A stretch of DNA of 64,000 nt, taken from the NCBI RefSeq assembly GCF_007570835.1, contig NZ_SUNC01000001.1, positions 1 to 64,000 of the forward strand, given 5' to 3'. A program made the translations under genes and the position numbers. The stretch comes from Croceicoccus sediminis. GTDB lineage: Bacteria > Pseudomonadota > Alphaproteobacteria > Sphingomonadales > Sphingomonadaceae. The notes below the pieces were generated by a model. It was given only the letters and a program-made list of their open reading frames with translations. It had not been told where the DNA came from and did no database searches. Shown in pieces: positions 18,697 to 32,302 of the stretch. Every line of letters starts with the position of its first letter. Position 1 is the stretch's first letter.

Positions 18697-21600
18697 CGGC
18701 ACGCGGCTCTCCCTCTATTCGATCGCTGCGCACCGCGGTTTCGCCGATGCGCTGGTGGCTGGCCTGATCCCGCGTTATCGCGAAGACCGCTTTGGCCTTG
18801 CCCGGCTGACGCTGCTTTTGCCCAGCCGCCGCGCGATCCGCACCGTGACCGAGGCTTTCGTGCGGCTTTCGGGCGAAGGCCTGCTGTTGCCGCGCATGGC
18901 GGTGATCGGCGATATCGACCTCGACGAAACGCTGGGGCCCTTGCTCGATCCGATCGGCGAAGGCGCGGCCATTCCGCCCGCCGCGGACCCGACACGGCGC
19001 TGGCTGGCACTGGCCTCGATGTTGCGGCAGGCGATGGAGGCCGAAGGGCTGACCGTGCCGGGCCGCGCCGCGCTGCTGCGGCAGGCCCGCGAAATCGCGC
19101 GTACGATGGACCGCTTGCTGGTCGAGGATATCGACCCCGACGAGCTGATGGGCGAACGCGTCATCGGCATTGTCGGCGACCTGTCGAAGCATTGGGAGCG
19201 CAACTTGCGCCTCTTCATGATCGTGCAGCGCATGTGGCTGGCAGAGCTCAATTCGCGCGGCGAGATCGACGCACCGGCGCGGCGCAATGCCCTGTTCGAA
19301 CACGTGTCCCGAAGGTGGAGCGTGGTGCCACCGGCGCATCCTGTCGTTGCGGCGGGCATTACCAGCGCCAGCCCCGCCATCGCGCGGCTGCTGCGCACGA
19401 TCGCGGGGTTTGCCGATGGGGCCGTGATCCTGCCCGATCTGGACCTGACGCTGGACGACGAGGTGTGGAACGCGCTGGGCAGTGCGGGTCATTCGGACAA
19501 TCCCGACGACCCGCCGCTGTCGCCGGGCGATGCCGTGACCCACCCGCAATACCACCTGAAGCTGCTACTGAACCGTATGGGCGTGAATCGTGGAGAGGTT
19601 CGTCCATGGCACAGGCGGGGCCTTGGGGCCGCGCCTCCGGAGCGCAGCAAGGCGATTTCGAACCTGTTCCTGCCGCCGGAACAATCGGCCACGTGGGTCG
19701 ATCTGCCTGCGAACAGGCGGCGTCTTGCCGGTGTCCGCATCATGGAAACCGCGCATCCGGAGGAAGAGGCGCAGGCCATCGCCGTCCTGATCCGCGAGGC
19801 CCTCGAACAGCCGGAGCGACGTATCGCGCTGGTCACGCCGGATCGCGGTCTTGCCGGACGCGTCATCTCGCATCTTGCCCGCTGGAACGTGATCGCGGAC
19901 GATTCCGCCGGCCATCCGCTGCCCCAGACGGTGGCGGGGCGATTGTTCCTGCACCTGGCCGACGTGATGGGCACGCGCGCTGCCCCGATCCCGTTGCTGT
20001 CTGCCCTGTCGCACCCGCTTGCGGGGGCGAGCGGGAACGAGGAGAGGCGGCTCTGGCTGGCCAATGTCCGCAAGTTCGATCTGGCCTTGCGCGGGCCGCG
20101 ACTGGACGCGGGGCTGGAGCCGCTTGGGCGTGCGGTGATGGAACGTGCGCACAGGCGCGATGACGCCGCGTTGGCGCAATGGTGGCAGGACGCGGCGGAC
20201 ATGCTTGCCCCGCTGACGCAGATGGGAGAGGCCGAGAGCGTCGATCTGGCCGAAGTGCTCGACTGCCTTGTCGTGACCGCCGAAAAGCTTTGCGGAACGC
20301 GCATCTGGGGCGAGCCGGACGGCCGTATGCTGGCCTCTTTCGTGGAAGACTTGCGCGAGGCGGCACGGGCAGAGCCGACGACGCTCGACCCGGCGGAGAT
20401 ACCCGCCATCCTGCGCGATGCGATGGATCAGCAATCGGTGCGTCCGCCGTGGGGCGGGCATCCGCGTATCGCGATCTACGGCTTGATCGAGGCGCGGATG
20501 AGCCGGGCCGATCTCGTCATCTGTGGCGGGCTTACCGAAGGGTCCTGGCCTGCTTCTGCCTCATCGGACCCGCTTGTCGCGCCCGCCGTTCTGCGCGGTC
20601 TGGGCGTTCCGGGCGGCGATTTCCGTATCGGACTTGCCGCACACGACCTTGCCGCCGCGCTGGGCGCGCCCGAAGTCGTGCTCAGCCATGCGTCCCGCGA
20701 TGTCGGCGGGCCGGTGATCGCCAGCCGGTTCGTGCTGCGCGTGAAGGCGATGTTGGGCGAACAGTTCGAAAGCCACCGGGAGCTTGAGGCCGTGAAGCTG
20801 GCCCGCGCACTGGACGACACCGAACCGGCACCACCCTATCCGCGCCCCGCACCCCGGCCCGACGCCGAACAGCGCAAGGTCGCGATCAGCGCCACCGCGC
20901 TCGACCGGCTGCGGTCGGACCCTTACCAGTTCTACGCCAGCCACATCCTGCGGCTGCGCGCGCTGGACGCGATCGACGAGGAACCGACCCCGGCGTGGAA
21001 GGGCACGGTCGTGCACGACATCCTGCAGAAATGGCACGAACGCCACGACTGTGCACCCGGCACGCTTGCGCCGCTGGCTCTGGAGGAGTTGGGCAGGCTT
21101 TCGGGCCATCCCTTCATGCGCGGGCTGTGGCAGCCGCGCCTTCTGGCGGGTCTGGAATGGGTCGAGCAGGAGCAGGCGGCCCTTGTCGAAGCGGGGCGCG
21201 AGGTTTTGCTGGTCGAGCAATCGGGCGCGATGACTTTCAATGGCGTCAAGGTCACGGCCAAGGCCGACCGTATCGACCGCCTGCCCGACGGGACGCTGGC
21301 GATCATCGACTACAAGACCGGCAAGCCGCCCAGCGCGTCGATGGTGGAACAGGGGTTCGCGCTGCAATTGGGGACAACAGGCCTGATCGCGGAGAACGAC
21401 GGTTTCGATCGCGTCAGGGGAACGCCGACGCACTTCGAATACTGGTCGCTTTCGCGTGGCAAGGAAGGGTTCGGATATCGCGAAGAACCGATCCCCGAAG
21501 GCCGCCGCAAATCGGGCATCCCGCGTGAGGATTTCCTCTACGAAAGCGCGCGTTATCTGGGTGAGGCGATCGATGCGTGGATCACGGGTGACGAACCTTT

Positions 21601-21712
21601 TACCGCGCGGCTCAACCCCGATCTGGGCGGCTACAACGACTATGACCAGCTGATGCGGCTGGACGAATGGCAGGGCCGGGGCGAACTCGGCACGAAGGAC
21701 ACGGCGGGATGA
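18689..21712 (+). CDS. addB: Double-strand break repair protein AddB, alphaproteobacterial type
   Basis: The 1,007-residue protein starts at a GTG 8 bp inside the end of murU. It has an inactivated helicase-like first half (LLLPSRRAIRTVTEAF where a Walker A would be) and a C-terminal RecB-type nuclease domain with GTLAIIDYKTGK (about 867-878). With AddA it forms the helicase-nuclease that resects double-strand ends to Chi-like sites for RecA loading. The stop overlaps the addA start. Confidence 0.94.
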   Translation: MSDGTRLSLYSIAAHRGFADALVAGLIPRYREDRFGLARLTLLLPSRRAIRTVTEAFVRLSGEGLLLPRMAVIGDIDLDETLGPLLDPIGEGAAIPPAADPTRRWLALASMLRQAMEAEGLTVPGRAALLRQAREIARTMDRLLVEDIDPDELMGERVIGIVGDLSKHWERNLRLFMIVQRMWLAELNSRGEIDAPARRNALFEHVSRRWSVVPPAHPVVAAGITSASPAIARLLRTIAGFADGAVILPDLDLTLDDEVWNALGSAGHSDNPDDPPLSPGDAVTHPQYHLKLLLNRMGVNRGEVRPWHRRGLGAAPPERSKAISNLFLPPEQSATWVDLPANRRRLAGVRIMETAHPEEEAQAIAVLIREALEQPERRIALVTPDRGLAGRVISHLARWNVIADDSAGHPLPQTVAGRLFLHLADVMGTRAAPIPLLSALSHPLAGASGNEERRLWLANVRKFDLALRGPRLDAGLEPLGRAVMERAHRRDDAALAQWWQDAADMLAPLTQMGEAESVDLAEVLDCLVVTAEKLCGTRIWGEPDGRMLASFVEDLREAARAEPTTLDPAEIPAILRDAMDQQSVRPPWGGHPRIAIYGLIEARMSRADLVICGGLTEGSWPASASSDPLVAPAVLRGLGVPGGDFRIGLAAHDLAAALGAPEVVLSHASRDVGGPVIASRFVLRVKAMLGEQFESHRELEAVKLARALDDTEPAPPYPRPAPRPDAEQRKVAISATALDRLRSDPYQFYASHILRLRALDAIDEEPTPAWKGTVVHDILQKWHERHDCAPGTLAPLALEELGRLSGHPFMRGLWQPRLLAGLEWVEQEQAALVEAGREVLLVEQSGAMTFNGVKVTAKADRIDRLPDGTLAIIDYKTGKPPSASMVEQGFALQLGTTGLIAENDGFDRVRGTPTHFEYWSLSRGKEGFGYREEPIPEGRRKSGIPREDFLYESARYLGEAIDAWITGDEPFTARLNPDLGGYNDYDQLMRLDEWQGRGELGTKDTAG

Positions 21713-24700
21713 GCGCGAAGGTCTATCCGCTTCAGGACCGGCAGGCCGATGCCGTCGATCCGCGCGATACCGTCTGGCTTTCGGCCAGCGCGGGAACCGG
21801 CAAGACGCAGGTGCTGTCCGCCCGTGTGCTGCGCCTCCTGCTACAGGCCGAGGTCGAGCCTTCGCAGATCCTGTGCCTCACCTTCACCAAGGCCGGCGCT
21901 GCGGAAATGGCGACGCGCGTCAATGACGTGCTGGCCAGCTGGGTGCGCGCCGACGACACGGCGCTGGCGCACGATTTGCGGGCCATCGGCGCAGATTTCG
22001 GACCCGAAGACATTGCCCGGGCACGCACGCGGTTCGCCGCCGTGCTCGACTGTCCGGGCGGGGGGCTGAGGATCGAGACGATCCACGCTTTCTCGCAGTG
22101 GCTGCTCTCCGCCTTCCCGCTGGAGGCCGGGCTGGTCCCCGGCACTCGGCCGATGGAAGATCGCGACCGAGAGCTGCTTTTGCGCGAGACCCTGTCCGAC
22201 CTCCTGCTCGATGCCGAGGCAAGCGGCGACGAGGCGCTGACCGATGCGCTTGCCATGCTGTCCCTGCGCACCGACCAGTCGGGTATCGAGCGGTTCCTGA
22301 TGGCTTGCGCCGATGCGCGGACCGCATGGCATGGGCCGGGTGCGTGGCAGCCGCCCCTGTTGCCCCGCGTGCATCGCCTGCTGGGTCTGTCAGCAGACCA
22401 CGATGCCGATGCGGTTACTGCGCTGTGTGAAGACGCCGCTTTCGATGTCGCGTCGCTGCGTCAGTGTCTTGCCGCGCAGCAGGAATGGGGCACCAAGACC
22501 GCGAACGAATTCTGCGACGTGGTCGGGGCATGGCTGGCCAGCGATGCGGAAGGCAGGCTGGCGATGCTCGATGCGCTCCGCAGTGTCGTCTTCACGCAGA
22601 AGGGCGATGTCAAATCGCTGAAATCCGTCATGAAGTTTCTGCCCGACTATGCCGAATATGCAGGCCGCGTAGGCGAATGCCTTGCCGAGGTAGAACGGCT
22701 GCGCAACCTTGGCGAGCTGGCCCGCTGGCTTGCCCCGGCTTTGACGCTGGGGCGTGCTTTCGCGCTGCGCTGGGCAGAGGCGAAGACCCGCGAAGGGCTG
22801 GTCGATTTCGATGACCAGATCCACGAGGCGGCGCGCCTCCTCAAACGGTCCGACATGGCGGACTGGATCCGCTACAAGCTCGACCGCAGGTTCGACCACA
22901 TCCTGATCGACGAGGCGCAGGACACCAATGCCGCGCAGTGGGATGTCATCGACGCGCTGACCGAGGAATTCTTCGCGGGCGAAGGGGCGAGGGGCGATCG
23001 TTCGCGCACGCTTTTCGTAGTGGGCGATTACAAGCAGGCGATTTTCCGGTTTCAGGGCACCAGCCCGGAAAACTTCGAGGCCGCGAAGATGCGCGTGAAG
23101 AACCGTATCGACGCGGTTCGCGAAAATTTCGCCCAGCTGCGCGGTGACGGTCAGGTCCGCCCCTTGCGTGAATATGGGTTGGGCCGCAGTTACCGGACCG
23201 CACAGCCCGTGCTGGATTTCGTCGATGCCGCGATCAAGTCGATCGGCCCTGAGAACCTGGGCCTGAAGGACGAGCCGGAGCGTCATGTCGGCGAGGAACG
23301 GCCGGGGCAGGTCGTGCTGTGGCGCGCCGTGGGCGTCGATGCGGGGGATGAGGGCGACGAGCCTGAGGACGAACATTCCTGGCTGTCGCGTCCCGACCGC
23401 AAGGTCGCCGAAGGCATCGCGGAACAGGTTCGGACCTGGCTCAGGACCGGCTATCCGCTCGCCAAGGGCGGGGCGCGCAACGCGCAGGCCGGCGATATCA
23501 TGATCCTGGTGCGCAAGCGCAAGGAACTGGCTGGCCTCATCGTCGCGCGGCTTCATGCCAAGGGCGTGCCCGTTGCGGGCGTGGACCGGCTTCGCCTTGG
23601 CGCGCCGCTGGCCGTGCGCGACCTGATGGCCGCGATCCGCTTTGCCGCGCAGCCCGCGGACGATCTTGCGCTGGCGTGCCTGCTGACATCTCCGCTTGTC
23701 GGGTGGAGCCAGGAGGACCTGCTGGCCCATGGCTATCGCGAAGGGAAGGCGACCTTGTGGGATCACCTTCGCAAGGCAACCGAAGAGACCCCGCGCCGTG
23801 CCGTCGCCATGTTGCTGGACCTGTTGCAACGCGCCGATTTCACGCCGCCACAGGCTTTGCTGCACTGGATGCTGGTCGGCCCGTGGCAGGGGCGCAAGCG
23901 TCTTGTCGCGCGGTTGGGCAAGGAAGCGAACGACCCGATCGACGAGCTTTTGAACGCCGCGCTGGCCTTTTCGGCGAGCAACGTGCCCAGCCTTGCCGCT
24001 TTCATCCGCTGGTTCGATGCCGGTGATGGCGAATTGAAGCGCGAGGCCGAGCAGCAGGGCGGGTTGGTCCGCGTGATGACCGTCCACGGATCGAAGGGGT
24101 TGCAGGCCCCGATCGTGATCCTTGCCGATGCCGCCGACGATCCGGACATGTCGCCGCCGCGCACGCTGGAACTGGAAGAGCCGGGCGATGCCGCGCTGGG
24201 CTTTGCGACCCGCGCCCTGCCGCTGCCGGGGCTGCGCAAGGAAGAGAAACTGGGCCGGATTGCCGAGGCGCAGGACGCGGCGAAACAAGCCGAGGACGAA
24301 GAGCACTGGCGCTTGCTCTACGTCGCAATGACGCGGGCCGAAGAAGCGTTGTTCGTGGCAGGCGCCTTGTCGACCCGGCGCAAGGAATTGCCGGCCAAGA
24401 GCTGGTACGCCGCGCTTGAGCCCCTGTTCGAGGATGACTGGGCCGAAAACCCGGTCTGGGGCGCGTCAAAACATTGGGGCGTGGAGGCGGAGGCGCAGCC
24501 CGGCATGCCGAAGGGCGCGGCGCAGTCGATGCTGCCGCTGGTGCCCGCTTGGTTGACCAGGAACGCGGGTGACGAACCGCGTCCGCCAAGGCCGCTTGCC
24601 CCGTCGTCTCTGGGCGAACACGAAGCGCCCGATCCGCCGCGTCCGCCGGGTACGGGCATTGACGCTGCGCGTCGCGGCGTGCTGATCCACCGCCTGCTCG

Positions 24701-25176
24701 AAAGATTGCCCGAGCTGGCACCCGATGCGCGGGGCGCTGCGGCAAAGAAGTGGTTGTCGCGGCAGGGAAAGGACCTTTCCGAAGAAGTTCGGCAAGAGAT
24801 GGTCGGGGCCGCGCTGACGGCATTGTCGGACCCTCGGTTCGCCGACGTTTTCGGCCCCGATGCCCTTGCCGAGGTTCCGGTCGCGGCGGTTGTCGGCGGG
24901 CAGGTCGTCGCAGGGACGATCGACCGGCTATGTCTGCCCGATGGGGACGCGCCGATCCGCATCGTCGATTTCAAGACCGCCCGCCGTCCGCCCGACACGC
25001 TTTCGGACGTTCCGGCCGCCTATATCCGCCAGATGGCGGCCTATGCCTGCGCGTTGGAGACGATCCATCCGGGGCGGCGGATAGAGGCGGCCTTGCTCTA
25101 TACCCATGCCCCGCGGCTGTTCCTTTTGCCAAACAGCCTGCTCGACCCGGAAAAGGCACGGTTACGCGGGGGTTAG
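21709..25176 (+). CDS. addA: Double-strand break repair helicase-nuclease AddA, alphaproteobacterial type
   Basis: The 1,155-residue UvrD-family protein has Walker [17 protein letters not shown] (about 21-36), helicase motif [15 protein letters not shown], motif V/VI regions [13 protein letters not shown] and [13 protein letters not shown], and a C-terminal nuclease motif [13 protein letters not shown]. It is the motor and second nuclease of the AddAB complex. ATGA overlap with addB fixes the start at 21709 even though the frame is open further upstream. Confidence 0.95.
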   Translation: MSAKVYPLQDRQADAVDPRDTVWLSASAGTGKTQVLSARVLRLLLQAEVEPSQILCLTFTKAGAAEMATRVNDVLASWVRADDTALAHDLRAIGADFGPEDIARARTRFAAVLDCPGGGLRIETIHAFSQWLLSAFPLEAGLVPGTRPMEDRDRELLLRETLSDLLLDAEASGDEALTDALAMLSLRTDQSGIERFLMACADARTAWHGPGAWQPPLLPRVHRLLGLSADHDADAVTALCEDAAFDVASLRQCLAAQQEWGTKTANEFCDVVGAWLASDAEGRLAMLDALRSVVFTQKGDVKSLKSVMKFLPDYAEYAGRVGECLAEVERLRNLGELARWLAPALTLGRAFALRWAEAKTREGLVDFDDQIHEAARLLKRSDMADWIRYKLDRRFDHILIDEAQDTNAAQWDVIDALTEEFFAGEGARGDRSRTLFVVGDYKQAIFRFQGTSPENFEAAKMRVKNRIDAVRENFAQLRGDGQVRPLREYGLGRSYRTAQPVLDFVDAAIKSIGPENLGLKDEPERHVGEERPGQVVLWRAVGVDAGDEGDEPEDEHSWLSRPDRKVAEGIAEQVRTWLRTGYPLAKGGARNAQAGDIMILVRKRKELAGLIVARLHAKGVPVAGVDRLRLGAPLAVRDLMAAIRFAAQPADDLALACLLTSPLVGWSQEDLLAHGYREGKATLWDHLRKATEETPRRAVAMLLDLLQRADFTPPQALLHWMLVGPWQGRKRLVARLGKEANDPIDELLNAALAFSASNVPSLAAFIRWFDAGDGELKREAEQQGGLVRVMTVHGSKGLQAPIVILADAADDPDMSPPRTLELEEPGDAALGFATRALPLPGLRKEEKLGRIAEAQDAAKQAEDEEHWRLLYVAMTRAEEALFVAGALSTRRKELPAKSWYAALEPLFEDDWAENPVWGASKHWGVEAEAQPGMPKGAAQSMLPLVPAWLTRNAGDEPRPPRPLAPSSLGEHEAPDPPRPPGTGIDAARRGVLIHRLLERLPELAPDARGAAAKKWLSRQGKDLSEEVRQEMVGAALTALSDPRFADVFGPDALAEVPVAAVVGGQVVAGTIDRLCLPDGDAPIRIVDFKTARRPPDTLSDVPAAYIRQMAAYACALETIHPGRRIEAALLYTHAPRLFLLPNSLLDPEKARLRGG

Positions 25177-25256
25177 AAATCCTTGGCCCAATCGCGGATT
25201 GCGCTTGGCCGCATGCCACCTATCTTGGGGGCAAGATTTTTCAGGAGACGTTTCCA

Positions 25257-25577
25257 ATGCCGACCAAAGCCGTAACCGACGCCAGCTTCCAGAGTGATGT
25301 TCTGGATTCCGACAAGCCCGTGCTCGTCGACTTCTGGGCGGACTGGTGCGGTCCGTGCAAGATGATCGCCCCTGCGCTGGAAGAGATCAGCGACGAGCTG
25401 GCCGACAAGGTCACGATCGCCAAGGTCGACATCATGGAAAACACCGACATCGCGGCGAAGATGGGCGTGCAGTCGATCCCGCTTATGATCCTGTTCAAGA
25501 ACGGTGAAGCGGTCGCGAACAAGCTGGGCGCGGCGCCGAAGGGCGCGCTCAAGGCCTGGATCGAAGGCGAACTCTAG
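25257..25577 (+). CDS. trxA: Thioredoxin
   Basis: The 106-residue protein has the redox centre [13 protein letters not shown] (Cys31 and Cys34) and the cis-proline loop QSIPLMILF. It is the general cytosolic disulfide reductant, serving ribonucleotide reductase, peroxiredoxins and others. AGGAG lies about 10 nt before the ATG. It follows addA by 80 bp, which may hold its own promoter. It converges with the IMPase-family gene with 12 bp between. Confidence 0.96.
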   Translation: MPTKAVTDASFQSDVLDSDKPVLVDFWADWCGPCKMIAPALEEISDELADKVTIAKVDIMENTDIAAKMGVQSIPLMILFKNGEAVANKLGAAPKGALKAWIEGEL

Positions 25578-25589
25578 GCTTTCTGGCGC

Positions 25590-26390
25590 TTAAGCGTTCA
25601 GGCGTTCGGCCAGTTCGTCCCAAAGGGCCGGGCTGGCCGCGCCGATCATGCCTTTCCGGTCCCATTCGTCGGTCCGGTAAGGCGAACCATCGGGCCGGGC
25701 GACCTTGCCGCCCGCCTCGTTCAGCCACAGCGCACCGGGCGCGTGATCCCAGGCAAGGGTTCTTTCGAAAATCGACAGGTCGTTGACGCCCAGCGCAAGG
25801 CGCGGGTACTGATCCGCTGCGCAATAGGGGATATCGGCCAGTTCGTAGAAGGGCGCGATCGATTCCTTCATGCGTTCGCGTTGCGTATCGTCCATGAACA
25901 GCAATGAGATGGCGGCAATCGGCGGGTTCTGGCCGGTCGTTTTCGCCGTCACCCGGTCCTCTCCGATGTAGGCGCCTTCGCCAAGGCGCGCGTGGCAGAG
26001 CCGTTTCTGGATCGGGTCCCAGATCCACCCGGCCTGCGTCTCTCCGTTTTCGGCCAGCGCGATCATCAGGCCGAAGGGCGGCTTTCCGGCGGCGAAGTTC
26101 CTCGTTCCGTCGATGGGATCGATGATCCAGCACAGGCTGTCGCCCAACCGCTCGATCAACGAAGGGTCGGCGTGGCAGGCCTCTTCCCCAACGATGGTGG
26201 CTTCCGGCAGTATGCGGGAAAGGCCTTCCGACAGGCGTTCCTCGCTCTCCCGGTCGGCTATGGTGACGAGGTCGCCGGGGTTCTTCTCGATAATCTCGTG
26301 ACGGGCTAGCGTCTGGTAACGCGGCATGACGATCTCGTCGGCCACTTCGCGCATCAGCGCAAAGACCTGTCCGGTCAGGGCATCGATCAT
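25590..26390 (-). CDS. Inositol monophosphatase family phosphatase
   Basis: The 266-residue protein has all the family's metal sites: EEACHAD, DPIDGTRNF and AWDHAPGALWLNEAGG. These magnesium-dependent enzymes act on inositol monophosphate, histidinol phosphate, PAP or fructose-1,6-bisphosphate. The ATGA overlap with argJ suggests an amino-acid pathway role such as HisN-type histidinol phosphatase, but that is only context. The overlap also argues for the start at 26390 over an in-frame start at 26444 inside argJ. Confidence 0.88.
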   Translation of the reverse strand: MIDALTGQVFALMREVADEIVMPRYQTLARHEIIEKNPGDLVTIADRESEERLSEGLSRILPEATIVGEEACHADPSLIERLGDSLCWIIDPIDGTRNFAAGKPPFGLMIALAENGETQAGWIWDPIQKRLCHARLGEGAYIGEDRVTAKTTGQNPPIAAISLLFMDDTQRERMKESIAPFYELADIPYCAADQYPRLALGVNDLSIFERTLAWDHAPGALWLNEAGGKVARPDGSPYRTDEWDRKGMIGAASPALWDELAERLNA

Positions 26391-27607
26391 GTGCGGTAAT
26401 CCGCGTTGATCGAGATGTATCCGTGCGTCAGGTCGCAGGTCCACACGGTCGCGGTGCCGTCGCCAAGGCCCAGGTCGACATCCATGCGAATGTCCTGCCC
26501 CTTCAGGTGCTGCGCCACGGGTGCTTCGTCGTAATCGGCAAGCGGCAGGCCGTTCTTCGCCGCCCAGATGCCGCCGAACCCGATGGACAGCTTGTCGCGG
26601 TCCGCCGGTTCGCCCGCCTTGCCCACGGCCATGACGACGCGGCCCCAGTTTGCGTCCTCACCCGCAATCGCGGTCTTCACCAGCGGCGAATTCGCGATGG
26701 CCAGCGCCACCCGGCGTGCGCTTTCGTCGGACACGGCACCCGATACGGCGATTTCGATGAATTTCTGCGCACCCTCACCATCCCGCACGACAAGGTGGGA
26801 AAGTTGGCGGCACACGTCATGGATCGCGACGGCAAAGGCGTCCGCGCCGGGGCTGTCCGGTCCAGTTAGCTCGGCATTGCCTGCCTTGCCCGTTGCAAAG
26901 GCGAGCACGGTGTCGCTGGTCGATGTATCGCTGTCGACGGTAATGCACGAAAATGTCGCTTCGTTCGCGGCGGAAAGGCACTGCTGAAGGAAGGCGGGGG
27001 ACACTTTTGCGTCGGTGAAGAGATATCCCAGCATCGTTGCCATATCGGGCGCGATCATGCCGCTGCCCTTGATGACGGCGCTGATCTCGATCCGGGTGTC
27101 GCCGATCATGGCACTGGCGGTCGCACCCTTGGCGAAAGTGTCGGTCGTCCCGATGGTCTCGGCCACCGCTTCCCAATCGCAGGGCTCTGCCGAAAAGGCG
27201 TTGCGCACACCTTCTTCCGCCTTGTCCTTGGGCAGGGGCACGCCGATCACGCCGGTCGACGAGACGAACACGTCGCTCGGCTCGCAATCGAGATGCGCGG
27301 CGACTTGTGCCATGATCTGTTCGACCGCCTCACGCCCGCGATAGCCGGTGAAGGCATTGGAATTGCCCGCGTTGACGACCAGCGCGCGGGCGTGGCCCAG
27401 CTTTACCTGTTCGCGGCCCAGTTCCACCTCGCTCGAACAGCAGACGTTTTTGGTGAAGACGCCCGCTACGCTCGTCCCCTCGGCCAGTTCGACATATGTG
27501 AGGTCGCAGCGGTCCCACGTCTTGTACCGAGCGCGGGCGACGCGCGGCACGGCCCCGTCGATCGGCGGCATGGCGGGAAAGGGGCGGGCGAGCGGCGAGG
27601 TATCCAT
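26387..27607 (-). CDS. argJ: Bifunctional glutamate N-acetyltransferase / amino-acid acetyltransferase ArgJ
   Basis: The 406-residue protein carries the ArgJ self-cleavage site, the threonine in MIAPDMATMLGY (about residue 190), which splits it into alpha and beta chains and becomes the nucleophile. NAGNSNAFTG and SSTGVIGVPLP in the alpha part are typical. It moves the acetyl group from N-acetylornithine to glutamate, running the arginine acetyl cycle. Its stop overlaps the start of the IMPase-family gene, so the two form an operon. Confidence 0.96.
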   Translation of the reverse strand: MDTSPLARPFPAMPPIDGAVPRVARARYKTWDRCDLTYVELAEGTSVAGVFTKNVCCSSEVELGREQVKLGHARALVVNAGNSNAFTGYRGREAVEQIMAQVAAHLDCEPSDVFVSSTGVIGVPLPKDKAEEGVRNAFSAEPCDWEAVAETIGTTDTFAKGATASAMIGDTRIEISAVIKGSGMIAPDMATMLGYLFTDAKVSPAFLQQCLSAANEATFSCITVDSDTSTSDTVLAFATGKAGNAELTGPDSPGADAFAVAIHDVCRQLSHLVVRDGEGAQKFIEIAVSGAVSDESARRVALAIANSPLVKTAIAGEDANWGRVVMAVGKAGEPADRDKLSIGFGGIWAAKNGLPLADYDEAPVAQHLKGQDIRMDVDLGLGDGTATVWTCDLTHGYISINADYRT

Positions 27608-27737
27608 ATTCAGCGCGGGTTAGCGCCGGGCTTTGGTCGCGACAAGCGGGCATTGTGCGCCGCCTTGTGCATCTCTTGCGGATTTCGCGGCATTGCGGGT
27701 GGATTTTAGGTCGCGTCGACCTTATCTTGCAGCCCGC

Positions 27738-28013
27738 ATGAAACGGTTTCTTGCCTATATCGCCCTGATGCTGGGCCTTGCTGCGCTGGTCTCGCCAGCG
27801 CAGGCACGCCTGCATTACGAGGCCGGGGGCGCGGAAATATCGCGGGTCGATCGCCCGTCTTCCGGGATCGAGGCTATTCGCCGCGACGCCGAAGAAACCA
27901 AGCCGAGCACCAGCAGGGCCAAGCGCAACCGCGATCTTGGTGCCCCTGCCACCGGCCAGTCGCGCACGGTGCTGATTCCGCTCGTCATGCTGGCCGACCG
28001 GCCGCTCGAGTAG
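27738..28013 (+). CDS. Small exported protein of unknown function
   Basis: The 91-residue product starts MKRFLAYIALMLGLAALV with likely cleavage after SPAQA. The short mature part is polar and rich in Arg, Ser and Glu, with no cysteines and no recognised domain. The reading frame opens earlier (27633), but only the start at 27738 gives a signal peptide. It sits between divergent argJ and secA, 138 bp before the latter; no role in secretion is implied by the sequence. Confidence 0.6.
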   Translation: MKRFLAYIALMLGLAALVSPAQARLHYEAGGAEISRVDRPSSGIEAIRRDAEETKPSTSRAKRNRDLGAPATGQSRTVLIPLVMLADRPLE

Positions 28014-28151
28014 CATTCCCGACGCGCGGGACCTGTATCCGGCGCGCTCCCCCATGCCATCTTTCGCGCGCCGCTCTGCTGCGCGTCATTCCAGCACATT
28101 GCACGGCCCGCGCGTTTGTCGCCCGCCAAGACCCAAGGAAAACCCCGAGCC

Positions 28152-30923
<2,772 letters not shown>

Positions 30924-30935
30924 CAAATCACGCAG

Positions 30936-30972
30936 AAAGCCGGGCCGGAGTTGATCCTGTCCGGCTTTTTTC
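30936..30972 (+). terminator. Intrinsic terminator after secA
   Basis: AAAGCCGG (30936-30943) pairs with CCGGCTTT (30961-30968) around a 17-nt loop, and the stem runs into TTTTTT. It starts 13 bp past the secA stop. Confidence 0.8.
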
Positions 30973-31072
30973 CATAAAATCGCCCTTTCACGGTGCGGAT
31001 CGCGATCTAGTCACGATTGCGTCATAGAAGCACGGCATTTGCCCATGGAATTGACCATTCCGGGGGCAATGC

Positions 31073-31756
31073 GTGGACGTCGTCAATATCTTCCTGAGCG
31101 ATCCGATCGGCGAGATTCTCGAGCCGTTCGAACACGACGGCACGCGCTTTACGTTCGACAGGCTGGACTGCAATGGTCCGCGACGATTGGTCGAAGGGCA
31201 GATGTGGGCGTTCGTCGACTGGGTCATGGACGAATGCTCCGGACTTGAACTTTGCCGCCGCCTGCGGGCCGATCCCCGGACGGAAAACGCACACGTGACT
31301 ATGGTGCTGGAGGAAGACGACGCCGATGACCGGCGCCGCGCCCTTCGCGCAGGGGCCGACGATTACCTTGTCGGGCCGCTGGACCGTACCGTCGTGCTGG
31401 ACCGTGTCTTCGCGCTTCAGGATCGCGGGCGTCCGCGTCACGTGACGCAGCAGGTTCGCCTGGGCGACCTGGTGATCGATCTGATGGCGCTTCAGGCGCG
31501 GTGGAAAGACCAGGCGATTGGCTTGCGCCCCAACGAATTCCGCCTGCTGCGTTTCTTCGTCGAAAATCCCGACCGGGTTCTGACACGGCTGGAACTGATC
31601 GAGGGTCTGGGCAAGCTCGATCCGCCGATCGATGAACGCACGGTGGACGTGTGGATCGGCCGCCTGCGCAGGGCGCTCAAGAACGTGGGCGCAGGCGATA
31701 TGCTGCGCACTGTCCGCGCGATGGGTTACGTGCTCGACAGCCCCGCCGGGGTCTAA
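31073..31756 (+). CDS. OmpR/PhoB-type response regulator with degenerate receiver
   Basis: The 227-residue protein has a receiver-like domain (about 1-120) and a winged-helix DNA-binding domain (about 130-225) with GLRPNEFRLLRFFVENPDRVLTR and VDVWIGRLRRAL, typical of the OmpR class. The phosphoacceptor Asp seems present (D49 in FVDWVMDECSG), but the conserved Lys-Pro of active receivers is Gly-Pro here (G101-P102 in DYLVGPLD), and only one N-terminal acidic residue is seen. It may work without normal phosphorylation. GTG start with GGGGG 6 nt upstream. No partner kinase adjoins; its targets are unknown. Confidence 0.85.
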   Translation: MDVVNIFLSDPIGEILEPFEHDGTRFTFDRLDCNGPRRLVEGQMWAFVDWVMDECSGLELCRRLRADPRTENAHVTMVLEEDDADDRRRALRAGADDYLVGPLDRTVVLDRVFALQDRGRPRHVTQQVRLGDLVIDLMALQARWKDQAIGLRPNEFRLLRFFVENPDRVLTRLELIEGLGKLDPPIDERTVDVWIGRLRRALKNVGAGDMLRTVRAMGYVLDSPAGV

Positions 31757-31762
31757 GGCCGT

Positions 31763-32131
31763 TCAGATCGGCGGTGCGGCAAACTGGCCGTAGTAGTCGA
31801 AGACCTTTGCCAGCTTGGTCGCCGGTGCGGCGCCACCGAATTCTGCCAGCTCTTCTGCGTCGTAGTGGGGTGCAGCCTCAAGTTCCTGCCGGCTGAGCGG
31901 GACGATGAAGCCTTTGCGCGATGCATCGTAGCTCAGGATCGACCAGGGCAGGGGATGCAGCCGGTTTCCCACGCCCAGGAATCCGCCGAACGACATGATT
32001 GCATGTTCGACCTGTCCGGTTTCCCGATCGATGGACAGGTCCTTGATATGCCCGACCAGCCAGCCGTCTTCGTTGAAGACGGGCGTATGCTCAACCCGGC
32101 TGGCGAGGATCAGTCTGTGATCGCTTGCCAT
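31763..32131 (-). CDS. PRC-barrel domain protein
   Basis: The 122-residue protein opens with ILASRVEHTPVFNEDGWLVGHIKDLSIDRETGQVEHAI, the beta-rich PRC-barrel pattern shared by photosynthetic reaction centre H subunits, RimM and small stress-related proteins. There is no signal peptide. GAGAGGA precedes the ATG. No photosynthesis genes are nearby, so the role is unknown; stand-alone PRC proteins of this size are common in Sphingomonadales. Confidence 0.85.
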   Translation of the reverse strand: MASDHRLILASRVEHTPVFNEDGWLVGHIKDLSIDRETGQVEHAIMSFGGFLGVGNRLHPLPWSILSYDASRKGFIVPLSRQELEAAPHYDAEELAEFGGAAPATKLAKVFDYYGQFAAPPI

Positions 32132-32235
32132 GTGCCATTCCTCTCTCGAAGGAAGGGCATTCTACGCCTTTCCGCGCCTTTTCGCCACTGTGCCCAAATG
32201 TCTGGCCTGGAACAAATCTGGGCCGAAACAAAAAG

Positions 32236-32269
32236 ACCCGGGCTCCCGCTGGGTAACGGGAGCCCGGGT
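32236..32269 (-). terminator. Intrinsic terminator of the TonB-dependent receptor gene
   Basis: A perfect 13-bp stem (32236-32248 with 32257-32269, core CCCGGGCTCCC) closes an 8-nt loop. On the minus strand CTTTTTGTTT follows. It lies 34 bp past the receptor stop. Confidence 0.88.
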
Positions 32270-32302
32270 ACAGTGATTCCTGCATGAGGGCAGGGTGGCT
32301 CG

